A stretch of DNA of 64,000 bases from Paenibacillus pectinilyticus (GTDB lineage: Bacteria > Bacillota > Bacilli > Paenibacillales > NBRC-103111), in contig NZ_LYPC01000028.1 of assembly GCF_001700435.1 (NCBI RefSeq), forward strand, positions 681,267-745,266, read 5' to 3'. The notes beneath the pieces were generated by a model. It was not told where the DNA came from, did no database searches, and saw only the letters and a program-made list of their open reading frames with translations. Below are positions 1-8,744 of this stretch, one piece after another. Position numbers and translations under genes: made by a program. Every line of letters begins with the position of its first letter. The first letter of the stretch is position 1.

Positions 1-605
1 ATACGCTCAATATCGTATTGTTTTCCTTTGTCGGTATGTTCTTAAACGCTATGGCCGGCTTTGGATTCGCCAAATATAAATTTAAAGGCAAGAACGCACT
101 CTTTTATATCGTGCTCGCCACGATGATGATTCCTGGTCAGGTCACCATGATCCCCATTTACCTGATCCTCAATGCATTGAATCTGACCAACACAATGACC
201 GGCATAATCCTTCCGGGTCTTGTAGGCGCCTTCGGTATCTTCTTGTTCCGACAGTTCATGTCTACCATTCCGGATGAATTGCTCGAAGCGACGCGAATGG
301 AAGGCGCCAGCGAGTTCCGCACCTTCCTACAGATCGTGCTTCCCATCTCCAAGCCCATTTTGGCCGTGCAGGGTATCCTAACGTTCATCGCAGGCTGGAA
401 TAGCTTCCTCTGGCCGTTAATCATCGCAAACGACGAAAAGCTGTATAGCTTATCTGTCGGTCTTTCCTTGATGCGCAGCCAATCGAATCAAAATTTCGCC
501 TTACAAATGGCTGGCGCCACGATGATGGTTGCGCCTATCATAATCATCTTCATCATCTTCCAACGGCACATCATTGAGAATTTTAGTACCTCGGGGATGA
601 AGTAA
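1..605 (+). CDS. Carbohydrate ABC transporter permease, MalG type (5' truncated by window edge)
   Basis: Inner-membrane permease subunit of a CUT1-type sugar importer. The frame is open to the left edge (first full codon at position 3), so the real start lies outside. Several hydrophobic segments are visible, and near the middle there is the EAA loop typical of these permeases (EATRMEGASEF, then IVLPISKP), which contacts the ATPase. The C-terminus ends in the usual short tail with FSTSGMK. Family-level identity is clear; the substrate cannot be told because the binding protein is outside the window. A strong terminator follows directly, so this is the last gene of its operon. Confidence 0.9.
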   Translation, partial: TLNIVLFSFVGMFLNAMAGFGFAKYKFKGKNALFYIVLATMMIPGQVTMIPIYLILNALNLTNTMTGIILPGLVGAFGIFLFRQFMSTIPDELLEATRMEGASEFRTFLQIVLPISKPILAVQGILTFIAGWNSFLWPLIIANDEKLYSLSVGLSLMRSQSNQNFALQMAGATMMVAPIIIIFIIFQRHIIENFSTSGMK

Positions 606-623
606 CAGTTTTCAGTCACATAC

Positions 624-659
624 AAAAGGGCAAGCCGCATAGACGGCTTGCCCTTTTGT
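624..659 (+). terminator. Rho-independent terminator after the sugar permease
   Basis: Arms AAAAGGGCAAGCCG and CGGCTTGCCCTTTT pair perfectly around a short loop and end in a T-rich tract, 18 bp after the permease stop. The A/T-flanked stem could also work on the minus strand for transcripts of the ecf genes. Confidence 0.85.
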
Positions 660-774
660 TACCACATTAGAAAGTCTACATTTTCGGCTCCCGAAAACGT
701 CTTGATAATTGGCGATTAAAACTACCTATAAAACGCGGTCGCACATCCTCGAAGGACTTCGATAGAAGTTTTTC

Positions 775-2475
775 TCATAACAAGCGATTACCAAAGAATA
801 ACAGCATCCATGCAAGAAGCGCACTCACCGCCAAATACGTATCCCGACGGTGCCATTGCAATGTGTTTTTTCTCAGCAGCAGTGTTTGCCCGTCGATTTG
901 TTTCATTTCCATCGCCACGGTCATTTGCTCCGCTTTGTGGAACATCGCTAGTAAGAGTGGAACAATGAGTGCAGGAATGTCGCGTACACGCACACTACCC
1001 GGACGTACCGATGCCTTCCCCCGCGCTCGGACGATTGCCGAGAATTGCTGCCATTCGCGAAGAATGAGCGGTATGAAACGGAACACGAATGACACGGCTA
1101 AGGAAAAAGAGGCCACAGGTAGCTTTATTCGGTGCAGGTATTGTAAGGCCCAATTCAAGCCTTGCACAAGCTGACTATACGGCGTTGATATGGCCAGCCA
1201 ATAACCTGCCATGATGACAACAAACAGCCTCGTCAATATAAAAGCGGTGCTCCAGCCTCTGTCGACAGCATAGCCTATTGGTGAGAATTCTATTCCCGCT
1301 AAAGCGATGGAAAAGAGGATAAACATTGCATACGATACAGCAATTTTGACGATCCCGCGCACGCTGCTTTGCGGGAGACCGAGATACGCGCAGCCGAGGA
1401 GCACTGCGGCCAAAGCAAGGCCGCCCCAGCCCTGCTGCCCCATCGTGCCGATGGAAAGCAGCAGATAGAGCAGCCACTTCGCGCGCGGGTCCAGCCGCAG
1501 CCAGCCTGCCTGCGGCGGCTGGGGCTTGTCTGGCCGCGGCGGCGGCTGCGGCTGTGGCGCCATGCTGGCTTCGCGCATGGCAAGGTCAAGGGCCGGCGCC
1601 GCTGCCGCAGGCGCCGTAGCGCTTGCGCTGCCAGCTTCGCGCAGCGCAGCCAAGATCGCCGACGCAGCAAGCGCCGGCGTGAGCAGATCCGGCGCGACGG
1701 CGATGCCGACGCGCGCCAGCTCTGCCGAGGCCTCCGCGCAGCTCGGGAGGCCTACCCCTGCGCGCGCCAGCACCTCGGGCGCGCGGCAGAGCTCTTGCGG
1801 CGAGCCGTCGAAGACAAGCTCGCCACGGGCTAGAACGAGGACACGTTCCGCTAGCGGGAAAAACGTGTCCAGATCGTGCGTGGCGACGACGAGTCCGCCA
1901 CGGCCGCGGCGCTCGCGCAGCATGCGCAGCAGCTCGCGGACGGCGGCCGCCTCGAGGCCGGCGGTTGGCTCGTCCATAAGGAGCCAACCCGGCTCCGTGG
2001 CGAAGGTCGTCGCCAGCGCGAGCCGGCGCTGCTCGCCGCCGCTGAGCGCGAAAGGCGAGCGCTCCATGGCGAATACGCCACGAGGATCAAGCGCCAGTGT
2101 CGCCTCGCGAATGCGACGTTCCCGTTCTTCTGCCGGCAGCTTGTACGGCCTGAGCGAATACGCAAATTCTTGGCGTATACTGCGGGCAAAAAGCTGCTGT
2201 TCCGGAAACTGAAACGTTAATCCCAAACGAAGGAGCTGTTGGGGATCCACCTTTTTCGGCTTCAGCCAAAGGGGTTGCTCATCCAGCGTTATCGTTCCTA
2301 ACTGCGGCTTAAGAAGCCCCGACATCACTTGCAGTAATGTCGATTTCCCTGATCCCGCATGGCCAATTAATAACGTCATCGAACCTTCTTTCAAGGTGAA
2401 GCTTATATCCCTCAGCAGTGTCACTTCCGGCGAATCCGGTGCGGTGACCCCTACCTTTTCCAAAACTATCGACAT
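775..2475 (-). CDS. Fused energy-coupling factor protein: EcfA ATPase joined to EcfT transmembrane subunit
   Basis: One 566-residue chain carries two subunits of an ECF vitamin importer that are normally separate. Residues 1-280 are an ABC ATPase: Walker A GHAGSGKST (38-46), Q-loop FQFPEQQLF (near 90), signature LSGGEQRR (144-151), Walker B WLLMDEP (164-170) and switch His200. An Ala/Pro/Gln-rich linker follows (about 285-325). Residues 330-566 are EcfT with several membrane segments and the coupling motif RARG (483-486). The second coupling motif, usually ending in ARG, reads AMEMKQ here (521-526). The start overlaps the upstream ATPase gene by 10 bp, so the two are translationally coupled. 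With BioY across the divergent promoter this should energise biotin uptake. A sequencing-made fusion is unlikely because the linker is long and the frame stays open. Confidence 0.9.
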   Translation of the reverse strand: MSIVLEKVGVTAPDSPEVTLLRDISFTLKEGSMTLLIGHAGSGKSTLLQVMSGLLKPQLGTITLDEQPLWLKPKKVDPQQLLRLGLTFQFPEQQLFARSIRQEFAYSLRPYKLPAEERERRIREATLALDPRGVFAMERSPFALSGGEQRRLALATTFATEPGWLLMDEPTAGLEAAAVRELLRMLRERRGRGGLVVATHDLDTFFPLAERVLVLARGELVFDGSPQELCRAPEVLARAGVGLPSCAEASAELARVGIAVAPDLLTPALAASAILAALREAGSASATAPAAAAPALDLAMREASMAPQPQPPPRPDKPQPPQAGWLRLDPRAKWLLYLLLSIGTMGQQGWGGLALAAVLLGCAYLGLPQSSVRGIVKIAVSYAMFILFSIALAGIEFSPIGYAVDRGWSTAFILTRLFVVIMAGYWLAISTPYSQLVQGLNWALQYLHRIKLPVASFSLAVSFVFRFIPLILREWQQFSAIVRARGKASVRPGSVRVRDIPALIVPLLLAMFHKAEQMTVAMEMKQIDGQTLLLRKNTLQWHRRDTYLAVSALLAWMLLFFGNRLL

Positions 2476-3308
2476 GCAATCGCCTCCGCCAGCTCTTCCA
2501 AATTCAACGGAAGCGGTTGTAATGTAACTCCCTGTTCTAGCAAGCTCATGGCCGTCTGAACTGCAAAAGGCGGATCAAAACCAAGCTCCACACAAGGCGA
2601 AGTTACCTGCCTGCTTGACTCGGTTGTTCCATAGAAGAAGGCTCTCGGCTCCCCATCAAATGTAATCCGTCCCGCTCCAAATCCAATGATTCTCGTTGCA
2701 TCCGCAACCTCTTCCAGCCGATGTGAAATCCATACAATCGTGGTTCCCCTTTGATGCGCTTGCCGTACGGCCTCGCGAACTTCTTTCCGTGCAGCTGGGT
2801 CCAACATAGCGGTCGGCTCATCTAAGAGCAGTATTTCTGGCTGAGACGCTAATGCCACAGCGAGATTAACCAGCTGCTTTTGCCCGCCTGATAAGGTTGC
2901 CATCTTCCGATCTGGCGAGATTGTTAACCCTACCTCATTCAGCACCTCGGCATACCAGGCTCGCCGTTTCTCCATTGTTAACTGGTCTGCAGTGGGTAAG
3001 AAATCAAGCTCCTCCCCCACGGTCTCCCCGATGAATTGAGCTTCTGGCAGTTGAAGTACGCCTCGCGTCTTCGCCTCAGCCGCTTGATTCCCTCGGTGAA
3101 CTTGTCCAGCCGACAGCGGGTTCAAGCCCAGCAGCACACTCGCTAGTGTGCTTTTACCGCTTCCATTTGGTCCTACGACAGCGATCCACTCGCCTCTATG
3201 TATGTCTAATGAGACATCGGACCACACCACGCGCCGCCCTTCTCCCGATTCCGTCCGATATACAACGGAGGCGTTCTTTAATGACATTAATTTCTCACTT
3301 GTAGGCAT
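2466..3308 (-). CDS. EcfA-type ATPase of a biotin ECF transporter
   Basis: Cytoplasmic ATP-binding subunit, 280 residues. Visible motifs: Walker A GPNGSGKST (46-54), LQLPEAQF Q-loop (85-92), signature LSGGQKQL (139-146), Walker B ILLLDEP (159-165), and switch His196. It is first in a minus-strand pair; its 3' end overlaps the EcfA-EcfT fusion by 10 bp. Together the two ATPase domains would form the EcfAA' heterodimer. An AAAGGAAC ribosome site precedes the ATG; an internal ATG at residue 8 is a possible alternative start. Expression is probably controlled from the same region as bioY, which starts about 120 bp away on the other strand. Confidence 0.9.
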   Translation of the reverse strand: MPTSEKLMSLKNASVVYRTESGEGRRVVWSDVSLDIHRGEWIAVVGPNGSGKSTLASVLLGLNPLSAGQVHRGNQAAEAKTRGVLQLPEAQFIGETVGEELDFLPTADQLTMEKRRAWYAEVLNEVGLTISPDRKMATLSGGQKQLVNLAVALASQPEILLLDEPTAMLDPAARKEVREAVRQAHQRGTTIVWISHRLEEVADATRIIGFGAGRITFDGEPRAFFYGTTESSRQVTSPCVELGFDPPFAVQTAMSLLEQGVTLQPLPLNLEELAEAIACR

Positions 3309-3355
3309 ATGTAAAAAGTTCCTTTCACTTTTCTAGCAGTTGTGCTATCATCTGT

Positions 3356-3391
3356 ATTGTAAACTTAATAGTCAACCATTTGGTTGACAAT
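3356..3391. promoter_or_regulatory. Candidate BirA (biotin repressor) operator between ecf genes and bioY
   Basis: Half sites TTGTAAAC (3357-3364) and GTTGACAA (3383-3390) face each other around a spacer, as in Firmicutes BirA boxes (TTGTTAAC-like halves). A second nested inverted repeat, GTCAACC-ATTT-GGTTGAC (3371-3388), overlaps it. The position between two divergent biotin-transport transcripts fits a shared operator. The match to the BirA pattern is by eye only. Confidence 0.5.
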
Positions 3392-3427
3392 AGATTAACA
3401 ATACCAGAAACAGGAGAGATCAACAAT

Positions 3428-4042
3428 ATGAAACTTACATTACGTGGTGTTATCTTCAGTGCCTTATTTGCCGCAATCCTTGTTTTATTCAGCTTTGTTA
3501 CAATTGCAATCCCTAACTCCCCAGTGCCTATTACGCTCCAAACATTAGCCGTTATGCTCGCAGGAGGGTTATTAGGCGCTCGTTACGGCTTTCTAAGTAT
3601 GGCCTTAGTCGTCGTGCTTACAGCACTTGGGTTCCCGCTCCTTCATGGTAATGGAGGGATAGGCGTTGTCACTGGACCTACCGGCGGATTCATCATGGTC
3701 TGGCCGATCTGCGCGATGCTCATTGGACTTATTTTACCTCGTATTCGTCTGAAAGGCATCATGGGTTACATAGCAGCATTTCTGGTACTTGAAATTTTCG
3801 GTTCCCTGTTTGCTTACTTAGCAGGTGTACCTTGGTTGATGTACAAAGTTCCTTCCTATACGTTTGCCAAAGCGATGGCCTCAGGGTGCTATCCTTACCT
3901 GCCAGGAGATGCGATTAAAGCTGTCGTCGCTGCGCTTATTATTGCGCCAGTTCGTCAAGTTTTCCCTCCAGAGCGTCTGACTGGTTCATCTTCACACAGC
4001 ATCGTGCAAAATGAGAATCCGCAGGACGTTTTGAGTAATTAA
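3428..4042 (+). CDS. bioY: Biotin-specific substrate-binding subunit of ECF transporter (BioY family)
   Basis: Integral membrane S-component that binds biotin and docks on EcfT. 204 residues with about six hydrophobic segments. Typical BioY signatures are visible: PNSPVPITLQTLAVMLAGGLLG near residues 31-52 and the glycine-rich GPTGGF loop near residue 85. The ATG at 3428 is chosen because CAGGAGAG precedes it; a longer reading from 3380 has no ribosome site. It is divergent from the ATPase/EcfT genes, so the window holds a complete biotin ECF system. A strong terminator follows at 4089. Confidence 0.93.
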   Translation: MKLTLRGVIFSALFAAILVLFSFVTIAIPNSPVPITLQTLAVMLAGGLLGARYGFLSMALVVVLTALGFPLLHGNGGIGVVTGPTGGFIMVWPICAMLIGLILPRIRLKGIMGYIAAFLVLEIFGSLFAYLAGVPWLMYKVPSYTFAKAMASGCYPYLPGDAIKAVVAALIIAPVRQVFPPERLTGSSSHSIVQNENPQDVLSN

Positions 4043-4088
4043 TAGTACTAACTTATTACAACTCTTTACCGGATACATGAACATTTCT

Positions 4089-4137
4089 AGAGCTGCCCCG
4101 AAGTAGATTATCTACTTGGAGGGCGGCTCTTTTTTCG
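4089..4137 (+). terminator. Terminator after bioY
   Basis: Long stem with arms AGAGCTGCCC / GGGCGGCTCT and inner arms AAGTAGAT / ATCTACTT, followed by a TTTTTT run. Confidence 0.85.
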
Positions 4138-4147
4138 TCCATTTGAC

Positions 4148-4199
4148 CATTTTTACGGAATTGTAATGTCCTGCTCGTCATTTTTATGCGATTGTAATG
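4148..4199. repeat. Two 21-bp direct repeats upstream of the SLH protein gene
   Basis: CATTTTTACGG/AATTGTAATG (4148-4168) recurs as CATTTTTATGC/GATTGTAATG (4179-4199), with a few mismatches and a 31-bp period (about three helical turns). They lie 75-125 bp before the SLH gene start, the position of an activator or repressor binding site. Confidence 0.45.
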
Positions 4200-4273
4200 C
4201 GCGAACTAGTAAAGTTAGTTCTGTAGACAACAGCGCAACAAACAAATCCAATCCACTTGAGGAGTGTTTCTCG

Positions 4274-5755
4274 ATGAACAATCATACAAAAAGATTAGCT
4301 GCATTAACTATCACCGCTACTGTCGGACTATCAGCACTTTTACCATACAACGCCTTCGCGGCGAATCCATTCACAGATACAGCAAATGCGACGCAAATTC
4401 AGTCCGCCATTGAACAACTAGCTGGACAACAAGTGCTGTCCGGCTATGAGAACCATGCTTTCTTACCCAATCAAGCGGTGACACGCAGTGAGATTGCCAA
4501 AATGGTCGCCCTCACTTTCCACGTGAACACATCCGTTGACCCAGCAAAGGGGAATCCTTTTCAAGATGTGACGACGAATGACTGGTTCTATTCCTTTGCG
4601 CTTTCCATGCAATCTCTAGGTGCGATGAACGGTGTGGCAGATGGACATTTTGCCGGTGCACAAACGATCACTGCCGAGCAGCTTAGCAGCATTATCGCGA
4701 CTGTCCTCAAAGTAGAAGCAGCTACGGTTCGTCAGCTCCCAAGCTATGCTTCTCTGAACAACCAAGTTACACGCGGTCAAGCGGCCCTGCTCCTTGTTGA
4801 AGCACAGCAAGTTGCACCGATTCGCGTGACGAAGTTGGAGGTTTTGAGCGCGATTGCGTTGCAAGTGACCTTCTCAGCACCGATTCCAACGGCAGAATTA
4901 GAGCTTGAGCCTGCGTCCAAAAACTTTGTTTTTGACAACGGTCTAGCCATCAATAATGTGCCGCGTTTAAAAACAGGCTCCGTTTCCACCTATATTGTTC
5001 CGGTCCCAACTCAGAAAGCAGGTACAACTTACTCGCTAACCTATAAAGGTCAACCTGCTGGTACATTCACAGCAAGTACGGAAAGGATCCGTCTCGCCTC
5101 CACAGGTCAAGTTGCCAATGATTTATTTGAAGTCGAATCGCATCTATCTGATGGTGTAGCGGACTATGGTTATGTCATTGCCGCTTATAGCAAAAGCCGT
5201 CCCGGCGCCTTTATCGTTGACGAAAACAATCGTTTTAACGGAACGACGTACCAGATTCTTTCTTCCATGCGGAACCGCCAAGTTCAAATCACCCCTGAGG
5301 GTGGGGCAACGATGACGGCTAATTACTTGCCATTTACACAAGCAACGGATGGCCGCCAAGCGCCTAAGTTCATTTTGCCTAACGGAGAAACTTTCCACCC
5401 AGGCGTGAAGTACACGGTGTCTGCGGATTGGGCGACGCTTGCGAATCCTACTTTTACAGCCAAAGAGATCGCTCCGCTCCAGCTTCAGTCTGCCGCTGCC
5501 GTCGATGCCAAAACGATTGCCGTCACGCTTTCGCAGGATCCGAAGGATGAAATCTTCGTTTCGCGCCGCGTCTCTCTTACTGCAGCAGATGGCACAGTTA
5601 TCACTGCCGAATACAGCCTGACTACACGTAAAGGTGCTGTCGGTACGTTCACGCTTCTGAACAATGCGCAGCTCGCTCCCGATACGACGTACACAGTTGC
5701 ACCGGTGGGTGCATGGGCGACTGCTTCTGGTGTTACTTTAACCTTGAAGAAGTAA
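4274..5755 (+). CDS. Secreted protein with S-layer homology (SLH) domains
   Basis: 493 residues, exported and probably bound to the cell-wall polymer. The ATG at 4274 is preceded by TTGAGGAG; the reading further upstream has no signal. Residues 1-30 are a Sec signal peptide ending AFA-A. Residues 31-135 hold two recognisable SLH repeats (NPFTDTANATQIQSAIEQLA..., NPFQDVTTNDWFYSFALSMQ...) and a weaker third to about 165. The rest is beta-rich, with repeated stretches such as TFSAPI, YTVSADWA and TYTVAP that suggest Ig-like modules of the kind found in Paenibacillus surface proteins. No catalytic motif is visible. Single-gene transcript as far as can be seen. Function beyond wall attachment is unknown. 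Confidence 0.85.
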   Translation: MNNHTKRLAALTITATVGLSALLPYNAFAANPFTDTANATQIQSAIEQLAGQQVLSGYENHAFLPNQAVTRSEIAKMVALTFHVNTSVDPAKGNPFQDVTTNDWFYSFALSMQSLGAMNGVADGHFAGAQTITAEQLSSIIATVLKVEAATVRQLPSYASLNNQVTRGQAALLLVEAQQVAPIRVTKLEVLSAIALQVTFSAPIPTAELELEPASKNFVFDNGLAINNVPRLKTGSVSTYIVPVPTQKAGTTYSLTYKGQPAGTFTASTERIRLASTGQVANDLFEVESHLSDGVADYGYVIAAYSKSRPGAFIVDENNRFNGTTYQILSSMRNRQVQITPEGGATMTANYLPFTQATDGRQAPKFILPNGETFHPGVKYTVSADWATLANPTFTAKEIAPLQLQSAAAVDAKTIAVTLSQDPKDEIFVSRRVSLTAADGTVITAEYSLTTRKGAVGTFTLLNNAQLAPDTTYTVAPVGAWATASGVTLTLKK

Positions 5756-5854
5756 TCAATCTATCCAAGTTAACAAGAGAAGGGAGGGAGCCTGCGATCA
5801 GGTTCTCTTCCTTACCTTCGTTTTTCTGCTATTCTAATCCAGAGGTGACCCACT

Positions 5855-7036
5855 ATGTTATTTAAAAATAGTCCCCTATTCGCGCGGTTAACCCCACTCA
5901 CATTGTTACTTCTCATCGTTGGCTGCGGCAGCCAACAATCAACGGCATCTCCTGCCCCTATGGGGTCATCAATGCCTTCGCCTACAACGGCTATAATCAC
6001 TCAGACGCCTAAGTCAACGTCAACACCCGCGGCATCTTCGTCCGTCACAGCCTCCATCAACCCAACAGCCACAACCTTTCTGGTGACACACTCCAAGAGT
6101 GACTATATGTCCTTCCTAGATCCCGCTTCAGGCACTTTCGAGAGGCTTGTCGTCGGCAAAGCCCCTTTTGCCATCGCAGAAGGGCCTAATCAACGCGCGT
6201 ATGTGTCTACGGCCGAGGGTGTCGCTGTTATCGATACGAAGCTGCGCACGCGGCTAGCTCTGGTTCCTTATCAATCCAAAGTGGGTAAACTCAGCTACGG
6301 CGAATATCGGTCTGGCGGCATGGGGATTGCAGTGTCACCTGATGGCAAATTCGTCTATGTCGGTGTGTATCTGGGTGGCGGCAAGAGTCAATTAGAAATC
6401 ATGGATACGGAAAAGCTTGCGATGACCGGCCATGTTGCTGTTGGTGTTCGCCCTTTCGATGTTGTGACCAGCCTAGATGGCCATGAAGTGTACAGCATTG
6501 ACCATGACTCTTATACGGTGACGGCCGTAGATCCTGTCAATTTACAGAGCCGCACGCTCGATGTAGCTCCTTACGGAAAAGGCGGCTTCGAGAAGCCGCA
6601 CTATGCTGTCGTTCGCGCGGACGGTCGCCTATTGCTCCCTTACCAAGGCCGTGGACTCGTCGTTCTCGATCCCATCAGCGGCAGTTACATGACGCAACCG
6701 CTCACGGGAAACACACACCAAGAGGGCGTAACCCTTACGCCTGATGGTAAACAGTTGCTAATCGTCGGCATCGGTGCGGCTGGCAGTGCAACCGGCAAGC
6801 CCAATTTGACGGTGCTCGACACTAACACCTACGCGGAAAAGATTATTCCGCTGAGCCGCATGCATCAAATGGTGGCCAGCAGCGCAGATGGTCGTTACGC
6901 CTATCTTACAGGCGGCGTCACCTATGCCGATACGGGCTGGGATGGTATGACGGTTGTTGATCTCACAATAGGTACGACACGCGAATTCGAGCTGCCCGAT
7001 TATCCGCTGGATGTGCAGCTTCTGACGAGCAAGTAA
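5855..7036 (+). CDS. Lipoprotein with YncE-like beta-propeller repeats
   Basis: 393 residues. The N-terminus is a lipoprotein signal with lipobox LIVGC near residue 24, then a Ser/Thr/Pro-rich linker. From about residue 70 on there are repeated blade motifs: AEGPNQRAYVSTAEGVAVIDT, VSPDGKFVYVGVYL, SLDGHEVYSIDHD, TPDGKQLLIVG and SSADGRYAYLTGG, typical of 7-bladed YVTN/YncE propellers. The AGAGGTGA ribosome site precedes the ATG. It is likely a membrane-anchored extracellular protein; such propellers usually bind partners or ligands, and no enzyme motif is seen. A strong terminator follows. Confidence 0.8.
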   Translation: MLFKNSPLFARLTPLTLLLLIVGCGSQQSTASPAPMGSSMPSPTTAIITQTPKSTSTPAASSSVTASINPTATTFLVTHSKSDYMSFLDPASGTFERLVVGKAPFAIAEGPNQRAYVSTAEGVAVIDTKLRTRLALVPYQSKVGKLSYGEYRSGGMGIAVSPDGKFVYVGVYLGGGKSQLEIMDTEKLAMTGHVAVGVRPFDVVTSLDGHEVYSIDHDSYTVTAVDPVNLQSRTLDVAPYGKGGFEKPHYAVVRADGRLLLPYQGRGLVVLDPISGSYMTQPLTGNTHQEGVTLTPDGKQLLIVGIGAAGSATGKPNLTVLDTNTYAEKIIPLSRMHQMVASSADGRYAYLTGGVTYADTGWDGMTVVDLTIGTTREFELPDYPLDVQLLTSK

Positions 7037-7070
7037 CTTCTTTGTATCCAAAGAGTTTTAAATTAACAGA

Positions 7071-7111
7071 AACCCAGTCCAACACGCAACGTGTTAGACT
7101 GGGTTTTTTAT
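7071..7111 (+). terminator. Terminator after the propeller lipoprotein
   Basis: AACCCAGTC...AACACG / CGTGTT...GACTGGGTT stem followed by TTTTTTA. Confidence 0.85.
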
Positions 7112-7161
7112 TATGCATGTCCCTGCTCCTTGATCACCCGCTCAATCATCCCTCCTTTTAT

Positions 7162-7245
7162 CTAACATTGTAAGTTTTCACTTTACAGGTTCTTAACTTC
7201 ATGATATCATCTAACACTGTAAGGTTAAAACTAACACTGTAAGGT
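7162..7245. promoter_or_regulatory. Repeated operator-like motif upstream of the MATE gene
   Basis: CTAACACTGTAAGGTT occurs twice, at 7211-7226 and 7231-7246, exactly 20 bp apart. A weaker copy, CTAACATTGTAAG, lies at 7162-7174. The spacing of two helical turns and the position just before an efflux gene suggest a cooperative regulator site. The regulator is not identified. Confidence 0.5.
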
Positions 7246-7324
7246 TGATAGCAAGAAGTTGACTATTTGATTCGCATTCTGGATAAATTGAATTCCAAAA
7301 TAAAGGAAGAAAGTGGTGACTCAC

Positions 7325-8677
7325 ATGGATGCAGAAAACCTCCATTACTTTGAAAAAGCACCGGTCGCAAAAGCCGTGGCTCACTTCGCTGTACCGATGA
7401 TGCTTGGCATGTCAATGAGTGTCGTATATGCCATCTTAAATGCCTATTTCCTTGGTACACTCGGCAATACCGCTATGTTAACCGCACTTGCATTAACCTT
7501 GCCGTTATTCGCGGCCATTATGGCGCTTGGCAACCTGATTGGCATTGGCAGCAGTGCATTCATCTCTCGTTTGCTCGGAGAGAAAAGATATGATGATGTC
7601 AAGCATGTGTCTTCATTCGCCTTTTACAGCAGTTTAGTACTCGGTCTTATCTTGATGGCCGTCGGCCTCCCTTTGATCGATTCAATCGTTCATGGCCTGG
7701 GAGCAACGCCGGATTCCTTTGGCTACACGAAAGACTATGTCACGATTATGATTACAGGTTCACCTTTCATCGTCTTGTTCTTCACGCTGGAGAATATTGT
7801 GCGCTCGGAAGGCGCAGCAATGACGTCGATGATCGGTATGATTCTCAGTGTTGTCGTGAATATTATCCTCGATGCGTTAGTCATTTTCGTCTTCCATTGG
7901 GGTGTGATCGGCGTTGCGTCTGCTACGGTCATTGCTAACTTGGCTGCGAGTGTATTTTACGCCTTCCATATCGGGTATAAGAGCCCATTTTTAACCATCT
8001 CCATCAAATGGTTCAAGGCTTCCAAGGAGATTCTCAGCAATGTATTCAAAATCGGAGTTCCTGTCTTTATTATGAGTATCTTCTTGGGTGCTATGTCGCT
8101 CATCTTTAACCGTTTTCTGGTCGAATATGGGGAGCAGGCCGTAGCGGCATTCGGAATTTCATCACGTTTATTGCAATTTCCTGAGGTTATTCTTATGGGC
8201 TTATGCGAGGGCGTCGTGCCGTTAATTGCCTTCTCTTTTACAGCGAATAAATTACGCATGAAGCACACCATTCAATTCACGATCAAAGGGATTATCACGT
8301 TAGCCGTTTTGTTCGGCGTCATCGTCTATCTCGTTTCCGATCACCTTATTGGTTTATTTACGAATGACCCGCAATTGATTGAAATGGGCAGCTACATTCT
8401 ACATGTGACGTTCTTATCCTTATTCATTACGGGAATGACCGCTTTATTTACGGGGATCTTCCAAGCAACAGCGCAAGGAACTGCCGCGTTTATTATGTCA
8501 ATTATTCAAGGAATTACGCTGATTCCCGTGTTTTTTATCGCCAATCGAATGAACGGCTTCCACGGGGTCGTTTGGTCGCTCGTCATTGCGGATGCCGTTA
8601 CGTTCCTAGTTGGAGCCACCATGCTGTATATACTGCGGAACAAATTGCAGCCGGATTTAGAGAGTTTAGTACAGTAA
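7325..8677 (+). CDS. MATE family multidrug efflux transporter
   Basis: 450 residues with about 12 membrane segments in two similar halves; cation-coupled export of drugs or metabolites. MATE hallmarks are AKAVAHFAVPMMLGMSMSVVYAI at the N-terminus, GIGSSAFISRLLGEKR in the first half and a second-half repeat beginning NVFKIGVPVFIMSIFLG. Close to the MepA/NorM branch. The ATG at 7325 follows GGTGA; a GTG at 7313 with AAGGAAG is an alternative start adding four residues. The repeated motif at 7162-7245 suggests inducible control. Confidence 0.88.
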   Translation: MDAENLHYFEKAPVAKAVAHFAVPMMLGMSMSVVYAILNAYFLGTLGNTAMLTALALTLPLFAAIMALGNLIGIGSSAFISRLLGEKRYDDVKHVSSFAFYSSLVLGLILMAVGLPLIDSIVHGLGATPDSFGYTKDYVTIMITGSPFIVLFFTLENIVRSEGAAMTSMIGMILSVVVNIILDALVIFVFHWGVIGVASATVIANLAASVFYAFHIGYKSPFLTISIKWFKASKEILSNVFKIGVPVFIMSIFLGAMSLIFNRFLVEYGEQAVAAFGISSRLLQFPEVILMGLCEGVVPLIAFSFTANKLRMKHTIQFTIKGIITLAVLFGVIVYLVSDHLIGLFTNDPQLIEMGSYILHVTFLSLFITGMTALFTGIFQATAQGTAAFIMSIIQGITLIPVFFIANRMNGFHGVVWSLVIADAVTFLVGATMLYILRNKLQPDLESLVQ

Positions 8678-8744
8678 CAACAGCTAATAACGCTAGCTCA
8701 TATTCCTATACCAACACAAATGCATTCCCTCTTTGCTCAAAAAG

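Noticed and set aside
1526..2212. Large frames on the plus strand inside the EcfA-EcfT gene
   Set aside because: GC-rich linker and ATPase codons leave other frames open; the compositions are arginine/serine-rich noise.
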